Positions 1-8,550 of a DNA stretch of 64,000 nt are shown in pieces. The notes under the pieces were generated by a model, which saw nothing but the letters and a program-made list of their open reading frames with translations, was not told the DNA's origin and made no database searches. Position numbers and translations under genes: made by a program. The stretch is taken from NCBI RefSeq assembly GCF_030816475.1, contig NZ_JAUSXF010000001.1, forward strand, positions 744,001 through 808,000. Reading direction: 5' to 3'. Within the stretch, counting starts at the first letter, position 1. The number at the start of each line of letters is the position of its first letter. The DNA is from Arthrobacter pascens. GTDB lineage: Bacteria > Actinomycetota > Actinomycetes > Actinomycetales > Micrococcaceae.

Positions 1-534
1 GATGCCCGCTGCCAGGAAACGGTCGGCGTTGCCGCTGACTGTGGTCAGCATCCCGGACCAGGCGTTGAGGATCCGCACGGCAGCCGCCCCATGGGCAGCG
101 TCGCCGGAGATCCGCCACCGCAGGGCGTTCTGGTAAGCGGCATGGATATCCAGGTATAACTGCGGATAGTTCTGGCCGGTGCCGCCACGGACGACTGTAT
201 CCAGCGGGCGCGGCTGCCACCCCGAGTTGGAGCGGCCATTCGCCGCGAGGCGGTCCCATCCACCCAGCCACGGCTGCGCGCGGCTGCCGACCTGCGTCGA
301 GACACGCTCGAGATCGGACAGCGTGTGCACTAATCCGGGATGGGCATACGTCAGCGTCGCGCCCGAAGGGGTGGTAGCCAAAGAAGCGGTACCCGGCTGG
401 GCGAGGCTGTGCGTGGTGGCTGAGCTACTTGAGGCGCTGAACGCTACCAGTGGCAGGGCGATGGACGCGCCGGCCATAAAGGACCTGCGCGAGACACGAC
501 CGGAAGAACTCAGTGCGCGGTGATTCCTTGTCAT
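1..534 (-). CDS. Secreted alginate-lyase-family protein, C-terminus outside window
   Basis: This reverse-strand gene starts at an ATG at 534 and is still open at base 1, so only its first 178 codons are visible. The N-terminus has a twin-arginine signal (RVSRRSFMAG around residues 13-22) and a hydrophobic stretch, so the product is probably exported folded by Tat. The following part, with a HPGLVHTLSDLERV start, a PWLGGWDRL segment and QNALRWRISGD, resembles the N-terminal part of alginate-lyase-family (all-alpha) polysaccharide lyases of actinobacteria. The catalytic end is missing from the window, so the substrate cannot be told. Confidence 0.7.
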   Translation of the reverse strand, partial: MTRNHRALSSSGRVSRRSFMAGASIALPLVAFSASSSSATTHSLAQPGTASLATTPSGATLTYAHPGLVHTLSDLERVSTQVGSRAQPWLGGWDRLAANGRSNSGWQPRPLDTVVRGGTGQNYPQLYLDIHAAYQNALRWRISGDAAHGAAAVRILNAWSGMLTTVSGNADRFLAAGI

Positions 535-642
535 TGACTTCCGTTCGATTGATGTGTCCACCCCTGACGACAAATGTAGCCGACCCCGGCTCGCGCCCTC
601 CGCCACTGGAGCTAATCGCGCCGCCTTGGTAGCTTTCAACGC

Positions 643-1080
643 ATGGCCATCAAATTAGAGAATGTAGGTATCGCTGTTCGCGACATCGAGGCGGCAATCG
701 CCTTTTTCAGCGATCTCGGTCTTACGGTCATCGGCCGTGACACGATCAGCGGCGAGTGGGCCGATACTGCCGTTGGACTTGATGGCAACCACGCCAAAAT
801 CGCCATGCTCCAGACCCCTGACGGTCAGGGTCGGCTCGAGCTCTTCGAATACATCCACCCCGAGGCGATCGAGTCGAACCCGACGCGTCCCAACGACATT
901 GGCATGCACCGTGTTGCCTTCTCGGTAGACGACATCGATATGGCCCTTGAGGTAGCTGCAAAGCACGGATGCCATCCGCTGCGCGGAGTGGCGACCTACG
1001 GCGACGTCTACAAACTCACGTACCTCCGCGGTCCCAGCGGAATCCTGGTGATGCTCGCCGAGGAACTGAAGAAGGACTGA
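643..1080 (+). CDS. VOC (glyoxalase/dioxygenase fold) family protein
   Basis: A 145-residue protein with two beta-alpha-beta-beta-beta halves typical of the vicinal-oxygen-chelate fold. It opens with ENVGIAVRDIEAAIAFFSDLGL; the second half has HRVAFSVDDIDMAL (a likely metal His) and ends LRGPSGILVMLAEEL (a likely metal Glu). The length is that of single-domain glyoxalase-like or methylmalonyl-CoA-epimerase-like proteins. The first half lacks a His at the usual ligand position, so metal binding and reaction are uncertain. It stands alone, divergent from the partial lyase gene. Confidence 0.75.
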   Translation: MAIKLENVGIAVRDIEAAIAFFSDLGLTVIGRDTISGEWADTAVGLDGNHAKIAMLQTPDGQGRLELFEYIHPEAIESNPTRPNDIGMHRVAFSVDDIDMALEVAAKHGCHPLRGVATYGDVYKLTYLRGPSGILVMLAEELKKD

Positions 1081-1137
1081 CGCCCGAACCCCGCGCCAGC
1101 CTGACGTGGACGTGGCCGGGCTCCGCGTAGGCAGTGA

Positions 1138-1545
1138 TCAGTTCTTGCCCTTGTCTTTCTGGTTCTCGGCCTCTTTTTTCGCGTCTTCTTCCTGCTTCTT
1201 GCCGTCCTTGCCCGAGGAAGGAGTAGCTGTCGGATCCGGTTGGGGCGCCGGTGTCATGGCGGTGTCAAGGTCGCTCTTGATGGTGCTGATGGCGGCCTCG
1301 ATCCGGGTCTTGCGCTGCTGGGATACCTGGCCCCGTTCAGCAGCTGTTGTGACGTCCTGGCCCAGTTGTTGAAGCTCGGCCAGAGCTGCGGGGAAGTTCT
1401 TGTTCGCGGCTAGCTGCTTTGCCGTGGCCACGCGGGTTTGGAGATTTCCCGCAACCCCCTTGTCCAGGTCGGGTGCAGCGGCGCACGCAGCGAACAAGGA
1501 AACTCCAAGGCAGGCGGCCAGAGTAGCTGTCAGCAGTCTGTTCAT
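1138..1545 (-). CDS. Small lipoprotein in operon with Ser/Thr kinase
   Basis: A 135-residue protein. The N-terminus MNRLLTATLAACLGVSLFAACAAAP carries a lipobox (LFAAC), so it should be lipid-anchored outside the membrane. Residues about 30-95 form an amphipathic helical region (NLQTRVATAKQLAANKNF onward), and the last 40 residues are Pro/Thr then Lys/Glu-rich and probably disordered. Its start ATG overlaps the kinase stop (ATGA at 1542-1545), which shows translational coupling; it may be a cell-envelope partner or substrate of the kinase. No enzyme motif is seen. Confidence 0.75.
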   Translation of the reverse strand: MNRLLTATLAACLGVSLFAACAAAPDLDKGVAGNLQTRVATAKQLAANKNFPAALAELQQLGQDVTTAAERGQVSQQRKTRIEAAISTIKSDLDTAMTPAPQPDPTATPSSGKDGKKQEEDAKKEAENQKDKGKN

Positions 1546-2834
1546 GGTGTGACGCTTTCTTCCAGTTCCTTAAAGTGTTCGCCCATTTGGCCGGGGATAA
1601 CCGCCGGCGATGTTTCCACCGGCGCCGGCGCCGCTGCCTGCCGCTGGACGGACGTCAGCAGTACTCCTACGAGGATTACGACGACGGCGGCAACCGCGGC
1701 CAGCGCCCACAGGCGGCGGCCCCGGATGCTGACAAGTTTCTTCCAGGAACGCCCTCGGACCTCTTCCGGCTGCGCGGAGGCCGGTTCACGTGCCGGCTGG
1801 TCCGGCGCAGGCCGCCACGAGGTGGCGTTGGTTGCCTGGCTGTCCGGGAGGGCAGGCAGCCGGGCCTCCTGCACCGGGGGACGGTTGCCGGCTCCGCCGG
1901 TGTCCAGGACCCTCGTCGCCGGCGAATGCGCAGGCAGGGCGGGCTCTGTCCCATCCGGAATTTTGGCTTGTGGAATTTTGGCTTGAATGGTCCATTCCCC
2001 GTCGGCACCCAGTGCCGCCGAGACGCTTGCTGCATCCGGCCGGTCCTGCGGGTCCCGCGCGGTCATGGCGGCAAGCAGGGATCGCCATTGCGGGCCCAGC
2101 GCCTCCGGAATGTCAGGGAGCCGGGAGAGCCTGGCCACGGCGGCTTCCAGCGGAGGTCCGGGGAATGCCACCCTCCCGGTCAGGGTTTCCAGCAGCACCA
2201 GGCCCAGAGAATAGATGTCGGCCTGCGGTCCCACCTTGTCGCCGGTGGCCTGTTCCGGACTCAGGTAAGCCGCGGTTCCGGGGATCATGTTCGTTAACGT
2301 GAGCCGGGCGCCGTCGAGCATCCGGGCGATTCCGAAGTCGGCGAGCTTAGGCCGCAGCGGAGAATCCGCGCCGTACCGGGTCAGCAGGATGTTGGCCGGC
2401 TTCACATCGCGGTGCACCACGCCACGTTCGTGAATGTAGTGCAGGGCTTCAGCCAGTTCGGCCCCGATCCGGGCGGCTTCTTCCCCGGTCAGCGGTCCGG
2501 CTGCGAGATGCCGGTGAAGGTCCGTTCCAGGGACCAGCTCCATGACAAGAAACGGCGCTTCCCTTTGGCCCCGGCGCAGGGTCCCTGTGTCGAACAGCGT
2601 GACAAGTCCGTGGTGGTTCAGCTGCGCGAGCGTCCGGGCTTCTGCCTGCTGCCTTGCCAGGTCCTCCGCGTCGGTGACGTCGTCGCGGAAGATCTTCAGT
2701 GCCACCTCACGGTTGAGCACCAGGTCCGTTCCGCGGTAGACGCTACCCATGCCGCCGTGGCCCAGCACTTCTCCCACCCGGTAACGCTCACCGAGAACCG
2801 TTCCGGTGATGCTGGTCGTCGTATCTTCGGTCAT
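1542..2834 (-). CDS. Membrane Ser/Thr protein kinase (PknB-like, without PASTA domains)
   Basis: About 430 residues from the ATG at 2834, which has AGGAG five bases upstream; an upstream in-frame start at 2870 is less likely. The N-terminal Hanks kinase domain (residues about 15-275) shows the glycine loop GHGGMGSV, the ATP lysine in VALKIF (about residue 47), the catalytic loop HRDVKPAN (Asp about 143) and DFG (Asp about 166). A Pro/Ala-rich linker leads to one transmembrane helix (LWALAAVAAVVVILVGVLLT) and a short outer tail. No PASTA sensor is present. It phosphorylates proteins on Ser/Thr; targets are unknown. The lipoprotein gene follows with a 4-base overlap. Confidence 0.93.
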   Translation of the reverse strand: MTEDTTTSITGTVLGERYRVGEVLGHGGMGSVYRGTDLVLNREVALKIFRDDVTDAEDLARQQAEARTLAQLNHHGLVTLFDTGTLRRGQREAPFLVMELVPGTDLHRHLAAGPLTGEEAARIGAELAEALHYIHERGVVHRDVKPANILLTRYGADSPLRPKLADFGIARMLDGARLTLTNMIPGTAAYLSPEQATGDKVGPQADIYSLGLVLLETLTGRVAFPGPPLEAAVARLSRLPDIPEALGPQWRSLLAAMTARDPQDRPDAASVSAALGADGEWTIQAKIPQAKIPDGTEPALPAHSPATRVLDTGGAGNRPPVQEARLPALPDSQATNATSWRPAPDQPAREPASAQPEEVRGRSWKKLVSIRGRRLWALAAVAAVVVILVGVLLTSVQRQAAAPAPVETSPAVIPGQMGEHFKELEESVTP

Positions 2835-2883
2835 GGGCTCCTGTCTTCCTTCGGAACCCACTCTAGTCATCTCATGACGGGCT

Positions 2884-3135
2884 TCAGGCAGGCATCGGCT
2901 CCGCGCTGGCGGTGCCGCCGGGGGTCCCTGCGCGCGGCTCGGACACCCGCACGATCACCAGGGCCTCGGGATCGAGCAGCCTGCGGGTCCCTGTCCGCGC
3001 GTCCACGATCCAGAACAGATCGAGTTTCGGTACGACGACGGTCACCCGGCCCTGATGGAACAGCTTGCCATTGTGCCACGCCTCGATGTAGTCGCCGGTC
3101 TGAAGCTGGACCGCATGTACCCCTTGAGTTTCCAT
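2884..3135 (-). CDS. Conserved-looking small hypothetical protein
   Basis: An 83-residue protein from the ATG at 3135, preceded by AGGAGG 11 bases upstream; a longer in-frame extension to 3453 has no coding character. The core, LQTGDYIEAWHNGKLFHQGRV followed by a DARTGTRRLLDPEAL segment, looks like a small beta-barrel domain with ordered hydrophobic alternation. I recognise no family. It is read toward the kinase operon, about 50 bases upstream of it, and may be cotranscribed. Confidence 0.55.
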   Translation of the reverse strand: METQGVHAVQLQTGDYIEAWHNGKLFHQGRVTVVVPKLDLFWIVDARTGTRRLLDPEALVIVRVSEPRAGTPGGTASAEPMPA

Positions 3136-3485
3136 TTCTAAAGCGCCTCCTGCTCGTGGTGTCCCCGTCAGGCCAGCATGCACGGCAGAGGTTGCCGGAG
3201 TGTTTCGGCCGAGTGATTTTCGCGTATCACGCTTATTAGACGCCCTCATGACCTGCAAGGAGGGTGCCAGGCTCAAGATTTTCGCGGCCTTTCCACAGCT
3301 TTTGCTCAGAATCTGCCTATCTTCTGCTTTTATCTGTGAATTGCCTGCTAAATTCACAGCAGTCCCCCATTCCTGGGCGAGGTACGAGACACATAATTCA
3401 GGCCAACCTATTGCTGTGGGGGCGGCAGGCCTGTTTGTTTCGAGCTGCCTCATGGACTTTCGGTCTCAAACCCTCAGGACACAAC
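3136..3485. other. Gene-free interval with an inverted repeat
   Basis: 350 bases between the divergent small gene at 3135 and the exported protein at 3486. It should hold promoters for both directions. Apart from the inverted repeat at 3334-3359 I see no further structure; the sequence is less GC-rich than the neighbouring genes. Confidence 0.5.
3334..3359. promoter_or_regulatory. Perfect 9-bp inverted repeat, possible operator
   Basis: CTGTGAATT at 3334-3342 and AATTCACAG at 3351-3359 are perfect inverted copies around an 8-base spacer. It lies about 130 bases before the start of the SipW/TasA-like gene, a fair place for an operator or an RNA hairpin in the leader. There is no T-run after it on the + strand, so a terminator is unlikely. 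Confidence 0.4.
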
Positions 3486-3947
3486 ATGTCAGCGACAAAA
3501 ATCAGTAGGAAACTCAGCCGTAAGACAGTAGCTGGCCTCACAGCGGCCTTCCTCATCATCGGTAGCGGCGCCTACGCATACTGGACCACCACAAGCGCCG
3601 GAACCGGATCTGCTCCCAACGCAGCGTCCAACGGCACGCTCACCCTGACCGCCACATTCGCGAGCGGGCTGACGCCGGGAGCCAGCGTCCCCGTCACCTA
3701 TACGGCGAGCAACCCCGGAACCTCCAGCCTTCAGGTCGGCACCATCAGCCACGTCGTGAGCACCAGCAATGCCTTGTGCCTGCCGGCCGACTTCACCATC
3801 TCCAATGTCGTATCGAACACGACAGTGCCGGCAGGCGCCGTGAACGTCGCCATCGCCGGTTCCGGAACTTTGGGCTTCACTGACACGGCTGTCAACCAGG
3901 ACGCGTGCAAGAGCGCCACGGTCACCCTGACGCTCAGCGCCAACTAG
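3486..3947 (+). CDS. SipW/TasA-type exported protein
   Basis: A 153-residue protein from the ATG at 3486. The N-terminus (KISRKLSRKTVAGLTAAFLIIGSGAYAYW) is the SipW-dependent type: basic, then hydrophobic, ending AYW before TTTSAGTGSA, as in TasA/camelysin-like proteins of Gram-positive bacteria. The mature part is a Thr/Ser/Val-rich beta protein with two cysteines (NALCLPADF and QDACKSATV) that may form a disulfide. TasA-family proteins build fibres or surface layers. The gene is directly followed by the giant repeat protein. No SipW peptidase is encoded in the window. Confidence 0.65.
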   Translation: MSATKISRKLSRKTVAGLTAAFLIIGSGAYAYWTTTSAGTGSAPNAASNGTLTLTATFASGLTPGASVPVTYTASNPGTSSLQVGTISHVVSTSNALCLPADFTISNVVSNTTVPAGAVNVAIAGSGTLGFTDTAVNQDACKSATVTLTLSAN

Positions 3948-3958
3948 TCAACGGCGGA

Positions 3959-3984
3959 GACGGGCCTGTTGGGGGAGGCCCGTC
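3959..3984 (+). terminator. Hairpin between the exported protein and the repeat protein
   Basis: GACGGGCCT (3959-3967) pairs perfectly with AGGCCCGTC (3976-3984), starting 12 bases after the stop codon of the upstream gene. No T-run follows, so it may be an attenuator or 3' mRNA-stabilising stem that makes the small protein more abundant than the giant one. Confidence 0.5.
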
Positions 3985-4032
3985 CCCGCTGATAAAGGGT
4001 CCAACAGTGGGCCCGGCCTAATCGGAGGGTTT

Positions 4033-7000
4033 GTGTTCCAGCGCCCAGAGGGAGCGATGGGGGGATTACGCCGCGTGCAACATGCCGTGGCGGTCATTGT
4101 CGTTGCCCTCTCCGCACTGCTGGTACCGGGTGTAGAGCCGGCCCTCGCATATTCCACAGGTCCCGTATCGGGCTCCGGCTCCGCCACCACGGGCACGCTG
4201 CAGCCTCCCGCGAACGTCTCAGTCCCGGGGAGCAGCACAGGTACCGTCCGCGTGACCTGGACGGCCGCCGTCGGAACACCAAAACCAACCGGTTACTACG
4301 TCACCCGCACCAAAGCCGCTGACGGTTCCACCGCGGCAGCGTGCGGAACCAGCAAGACCGCCACCACCACCGGAACTTCATGCGACGACCTCACCGTCCC
4401 GGTCGGCACCTACCAGTACACGGTCACGTCGGTTTACCGGACCTGGACCGCGGCAAGCGCGCCGAGCGGGAGCGTGGGGGTCACACCGCCGGGCAGCCCC
4501 ACAAAGCTCGTGTTCATCACCCAGCCCGGCAACTCCTCAAGCGGAGTTGCGCTGCCCACCCAGCCTGTCGTCGCCGTGACCGACGTCAACGGCAGCATCG
4601 TGACCAGCCAGGCAGCCACGCTGGTCACCGTCACAGCCTCGGGTGGCCTCCTCACCGGGTGCTTGCCGGCAAGCACCGTGAACGGGGTGGCGACCTTCTC
4701 CGGCTGCACCGTCACCGGTGCCGGCAGCTATACGCTGACGGCTACCTCCGTGCCGCTGACCAGTGGCATCAGCGCACCTTTCACTGTGGCCGGCCCCGCC
4801 GCCAAACTCGCGTTCACCACGTCACCCTCGGACGCCAGCGGAGGCGCCGTCTTCGACGCCCAGCCCGCCGTCGCAGTCCAGGACAGTTCCGGCCGGACCG
4901 TGACCACCAGCTCCAGCCCGGTGACCTTGAGCATTACAGGTTCCCCTGCCGGTTCGGCCCTGGCGTGCACCAGGAACCCCGTGACGGCCGCGTCCGGAAT
5001 CGCGGCCTTCGCAGGCTGCAGCGTCAACAAGACCGGAACCTACACCCTGACTGCCACAGGTGCCGGCTTCACAGCGGCCAGCACCAGCTTCACCATCTCC
5101 ACGGGACCGGCCTCCAGGCTGGCCTTCACCACCCAGCCGTCCGGCTCCACCGGCAGCACACCGTTCGCCACCCAGCCTGCCGTCAGTGTCCAGGACGACG
5201 GCGGGAACACTGTTACGACGTCGGCAGCCACCATTGACCTGACGCTCACCGGCGGCTCGGGTGCGGTCCTGAGCTGCAGCGCCTTCGCCGTGCCGGCTGT
5301 GAATGGCGTGGCCGCATTCACGGGCTGCAGTATCGACAAAACCGGCACCTACACACTGACTGCCACCTCCGCAGGGCTCCTCTTCACCGTCAGCAGCCCC
5401 ACCGTGATCGCAGCGGGCGCGGCAACCAAACTGGGGTTCACGGTTCAGCCTTCGGGCTCTACCGGCGGCATCGCGTTCCTTACCCAGCCTTCGGTGGCCA
5501 TCCAGGACGCGGGTGGCAACACCACCTCGAGCACCGCTCCTGTCACCCTAAGCATCACCGGCGCGCCTGCCGGTGCAGTCCTGAGCTGCGCCGCCAACCC
5601 CGTCACGGCCGCCGCCGGGACCGCAGCCTTCTCGGGATGCAGCATCAACAAGGCCGGAACGTACACGCTGACCGCCACGGGAGCGGGCTTCACCGCCACC
5701 AGCCTGAACTTCACAGTGTTCGTCGGGCCGGCAACGAAACTGGGCTTCACGACCAACCCCACCAGCTCCACCGGCGGCATTGCCTTCCCCGCCCAGCCGG
5801 TGGTGGCTGTCCAGGATGCAGGCGGCAACACCGTTACCAGCAGCTCTGCACCTGTCACCCTGACCATCACCACTCCGGGCGGCGCCGCACTGACGTGCAC
5901 CACGAACCCCGTCACGGCCACCGCGGGTGTCAGCGCGTTTTCCGGCTGCAGCATCAACAGGCCGGGTACCTACACACTGACCGCGGCGAGCAGCTCCCTC
6001 ACCAGCGCCGTCAGCACCACCATCACGATCACCATCGGCCCCGCGGCTAAACTCGGGTTCACCACATCGCCTACGGACACTTCGGTGAACGCAGTCTTCA
6101 GTGTCCAGCCCGTGGTGGCAGTGCAGGACGCCGGCGGCAACACCATCACCGGCAGCTCCGCCGCGATCACGCTGAAAATCACTGCGCCCACCGGCGGGGC
6201 CAACCTCAACTGCACCAGCAACCCCAAAACCGCGTCCGCCGGCGTCGCATCCTTCTCCGGCTGCAAGATCAGCAAAACGGGAACCCGGACCCTGACAGCC
6301 ACCTCGGGAACGCTCGCCGCCGGTATCAGCGCCAGCTTCAACATCACCGGCGGCACCGCGGCCAAGCTCGCTTTCACCACGGGCCCCACGGACTCAACCG
6401 GCGGCATTGCCTTCCCGACGCAGCCTGTGGTGGCGATCCAGGATGCCAACGGCAACACCACGTCCAGCACGGCAGCCGTCACGCTGAGCATCACGGGTTC
6501 CCCGTCCGGTGCTGTCCTCAGCTGCACGGCGAACCCCAAGAATGCCGTCTCGGGGGTGGCAACATTTGCCGGCTGCAGCATCAACAAACCAGGAACGTAC
6601 ACCCTGACGGCCACCTCCGGGTCGCTTGCCGCAGCCGCCAGCACCACCTTCACCATCACCGTCGGCCCTGCGGCGAAACTCGGTTTCACCACCCAGCCGT
6701 CCGGCGCCACCTACAACACTGCTCTCGGCACCCAGCCCGCGGTGGCTATCCAGGACGCGGGCGGGAACACCATTGCCGGGAGCACTGCGCCAGTCACCTT
6801 GACTATCACCACACCCTCCGGAGCAGTCCTGACCTGTGCACAGAACCCGGTCAGCGCCGCTTCCGGGATCGCCGGTTTCACAGGCTGCAGTATCGATAAA
6901 GCCGGCACCTATACCCTCACGGCGGCCTCCACGGGGCTGACCCCAGCGACGAGCACCCCGCTGGTCATCGCGGGAGGAACAGCCACTAAGCTCGCCTTCA

Positions 7001-7602
7001 CCACCAGCCCGGCGAGCTCCACCGGCGGGACAGCCTTCCCCACCCAGCCGGTGGTCACCATCCAGGACGAGGCCGGCAACACCAGCGCCAGCACCGCCCC
7101 GGTCACGCTCAGCATCACCGGTTCCCCGTCGGGCGCCGTCCTGACGTGCACCGCCAACCCCAAAACGGCGACGGCGGGAGTCGCCTCGTTTGCAGGCTGC
7201 GCAGTGAATAAGACGGGGACCTACACCCTTACCGCGACGTCGGGAACACTCACCACTGCGGCAAGCACAAGCTTCACCATCTCGGTGGGCCCGGCCGCGA
7301 AGCTCGCCTTCACCACACAGCCATCCGGCGGCTCCGTCAACACCGCATTCACCACGCAGCCCGTGGTGACCGTCCAGGATGCCGGGGGCAACACGGTCAT
7401 TACCAGTACGGCACCGGTCACGCTTGCCATCAACGAGCAGCAGGGCAATCCCACTCTCACCTGTACGCAGAACCCCAAGTCCGCCGTCTCCGGGGTCAGC
7501 GCCTTCAGCGGCTGCAAGCTCAGCAAATCAGGAACCCGCACCTTCACCGCAACCTCGAACGGACTCACCTCAGCGGTCAGCGATCCATTCCCGGTCAACT
7601 GA
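4033..7602 (+). CDS. Giant secreted ten-repeat surface/adhesin-like protein
   Basis: 1189 residues from a GTG at 4033 with GGAGG just upstream; an ATG at 4057 is an alternative. A signal peptide (VAVIVVALSALLVPGVEPALAYS) is followed by a fibronectin-III-like domain (about residues 50-150: VRVTWTAAVGTPKPTGYYVTR). The rest is ten tandem units of about 103 residues, each opening K-L-x-F-T-T-x-P and continuing TQPVVAVQDAGGN, with two cysteines and a GTYTLTA strand. They look like bacterial Ig-like domains with an internal disulfide. There is no LPxTG motif and no C-terminal membrane helix, so anchoring is unclear. Likely a surface fibre or adhesin working with the upstream exported protein. Confidence 0.8.
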   Translation: MFQRPEGAMGGLRRVQHAVAVIVVALSALLVPGVEPALAYSTGPVSGSGSATTGTLQPPANVSVPGSSTGTVRVTWTAAVGTPKPTGYYVTRTKAADGSTAAACGTSKTATTTGTSCDDLTVPVGTYQYTVTSVYRTWTAASAPSGSVGVTPPGSPTKLVFITQPGNSSSGVALPTQPVVAVTDVNGSIVTSQAATLVTVTASGGLLTGCLPASTVNGVATFSGCTVTGAGSYTLTATSVPLTSGISAPFTVAGPAAKLAFTTSPSDASGGAVFDAQPAVAVQDSSGRTVTTSSSPVTLSITGSPAGSALACTRNPVTAASGIAAFAGCSVNKTGTYTLTATGAGFTAASTSFTISTGPASRLAFTTQPSGSTGSTPFATQPAVSVQDDGGNTVTTSAATIDLTLTGGSGAVLSCSAFAVPAVNGVAAFTGCSIDKTGTYTLTATSAGLLFTVSSPTVIAAGAATKLGFTVQPSGSTGGIAFLTQPSVAIQDAGGNTTSSTAPVTLSITGAPAGAVLSCAANPVTAAAGTAAFSGCSINKAGTYTLTATGAGFTATSLNFTVFVGPATKLGFTTNPTSSTGGIAFPAQPVVAVQDAGGNTVTSSSAPVTLTITTPGGAALTCTTNPVTATAGVSAFSGCSINRPGTYTLTAASSSLTSAVSTTITITIGPAAKLGFTTSPTDTSVNAVFSVQPVVAVQDAGGNTITGSSAAITLKITAPTGGANLNCTSNPKTASAGVASFSGCKISKTGTRTLTATSGTLAAGISASFNITGGTAAKLAFTTGPTDSTGGIAFPTQPVVAIQDANGNTTSSTAAVTLSITGSPSGAVLSCTANPKNAVSGVATFAGCSINKPGTYTLTATSGSLAAAASTTFTITVGPAAKLGFTTQPSGATYNTALGTQPAVAIQDAGGNTIAGSTAPVTLTITTPSGAVLTCAQNPVSAASGIAGFTGCSIDKAGTYTLTAASTGLTPATSTPLVIAGGTATKLAFTTSPASSTGGTAFPTQPVVTIQDEAGNTSASTAPVTLSITGSPSGAVLTCTANPKTATAGVASFAGCAVNKTGTYTLTATSGTLTTAASTSFTISVGPAAKLAFTTQPSGGSVNTAFTTQPVVTVQDAGGNTVITSTAPVTLAINEQQGNPTLTCTQNPKSAVSGVSAFSGCKLSKSGTRTFTATSNGLTSAVSDPFPVN
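4498..7602 (+). repeat. Ten tandem coding repeats, about 310 bp each
   Basis: Units begin near 4498, 4795, 5107, 5417, 5728, 6040, 6358, 6667, 6979 and 7291. At protein level each starts with KL-F-T-P, followed by a QP-V-V-QD-GGN strand, then a LSC and FSGC cysteine pair and TGTYTLTA. Spacing is regular, and the units differ enough in DNA that they look old or kept apart by selection. Units 4 and 5, and units 7 and 9, share GGIAF or GGTAF and look most alike, which suggests past unit-level duplication. Confidence 0.85.
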
Positions 7603-7745
7603 CTCCGGGGCGGGCCGCGAGGAGGATCAAATGCTAATTGGCCCGCTGCAGGGGGCGCATCACCCTGTCGAAGACCCGCAGAGCGAACCTGGAGCGATCG
7701 CACCTCCATTTCCCCCACATGTCTGTAACTACTAGTATGTACAAC

Positions 7746-8321
7746 ATGACCGAAAACAGTAGAACTCGTCTTGTCGAGTCGACACGAGAGCTGTTGTGGG
7801 ATCGCGGATACTCGGCGACAAGCCCGCGCGCGATTCTCGATGCGGCCGGGGTTGGGCAAGGCAGTATGTATCACCACTTCCATGGCAAGGAAGATCTCGC
7901 TCGGGCAGCCATGCAGCGTAACGCAGAGGAGATGCGCATTCAGGTGGATGCTGATCTCGCGGGACCGGGGACGGCAGTCGACAAGATTACCGGGTACTTG
8001 CACCGAGAGCGTGACGTCCTGCGAGGTTGCCGGTTCGGCAAGCTTGCCCAAGACGCCGAGGTTGAGGCATCCGCAGCATTGCACACGCTGGTGTCCGAGA
8101 TGTTTTCGTGGCTACAGATGCGCCTCACCGAGGTCATTGAACAGGGGCAAATCGACGGTGAGTTATCTGCGGAGGTCAACGCCACAAGTGTTGCCGCGAT
8201 GATCGCGGCAACACTTCAGGGCGGCTACGTGCTCGCCCGCGCCGCCCAGGACACAGCAGCATTTGACCTCGCCATTGAGGGCGCGCTCGAGTTGCTCCGC
8301 GCAATAGCCACGCCGCGTTGA
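7746..8321 (+). CDS. TetR/AcrR family transcriptional regulator
   Basis: About 191 residues from the ATG at 7746. The N-terminal helix-turn-helix reads TRELLWDRGYSATSPRAILDAAGVGQGSMYHHFHGKEDL, a clear TetR DNA-binding domain; the C-terminal ligand domain (residues about 70-190) is all helical. Upstream in-frame starts exist at 7719 and 7737, but a TAGTAT box at 7733-7738 fits a -10 element placing transcription start at the 7746 ATG. It is followed by remnants of a cupin gene and the DUF4865 gene, which it may control. Confidence 0.88.
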   Translation: MTENSRTRLVESTRELLWDRGYSATSPRAILDAAGVGQGSMYHHFHGKEDLARAAMQRNAEEMRIQVDADLAGPGTAVDKITGYLHRERDVLRGCRFGKLAQDAEVEASAALHTLVSEMFSWLQMRLTEVIEQGQIDGELSAEVNATSVAAMIAATLQGGYVLARAAQDTAAFDLAIEGALELLRAIATPR

Positions 8322-8500
8322 TCGTGACGGGGCGGCCCGCACCGTCACCCCCGGCACCTGAATCAGTGGCCGCGGGCGCAGCGTGGGTCCAATCAATCGC
8401 TCGACCGGAGCACCCGTCCCGCCTCGTCGTCGAGAACATCACGTACGCTCCCGGCTCCCACACGATTCGGCACTCACACCCGTACGGGCAGCTCCCCATC
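8319..8500 (+). pseudogene. Fragment of a cupin-domain protein
   Basis: Right after the TetR stop, one frame reads AAWVQSIARPEHPSRLVVENITYAPGSH and then RHSHPYGQLPIVPG. The H-S-H-P-x-G-Q pattern is the first metal-binding motif of small cupins of the type often paired with carboxymuconolactone decarboxylases. The second cupin motif is missing and the frame degrades before 8554. Seen: motif and truncation. Inferred: a decayed cupin gene. Confidence 0.5.
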
Positions 8501-8550
8501 GTCCCAGGAACATACCCACCGAGCCCGTCACAGCAGAAGGAATGTCAACC

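Noticed and set aside
4434..7163. Long minus-strand open frames opposite the repeat protein
   Set aside because: They mirror the regular codon pattern of the repeats on the + strand, have no ribosome sites, and show no family motif.
4498..7602. CRISPR-like or satellite repeat array
   Set aside because: The repeats are 310 bp, in one coding frame, with conserved protein pattern and diverged DNA, so they are protein repeats.
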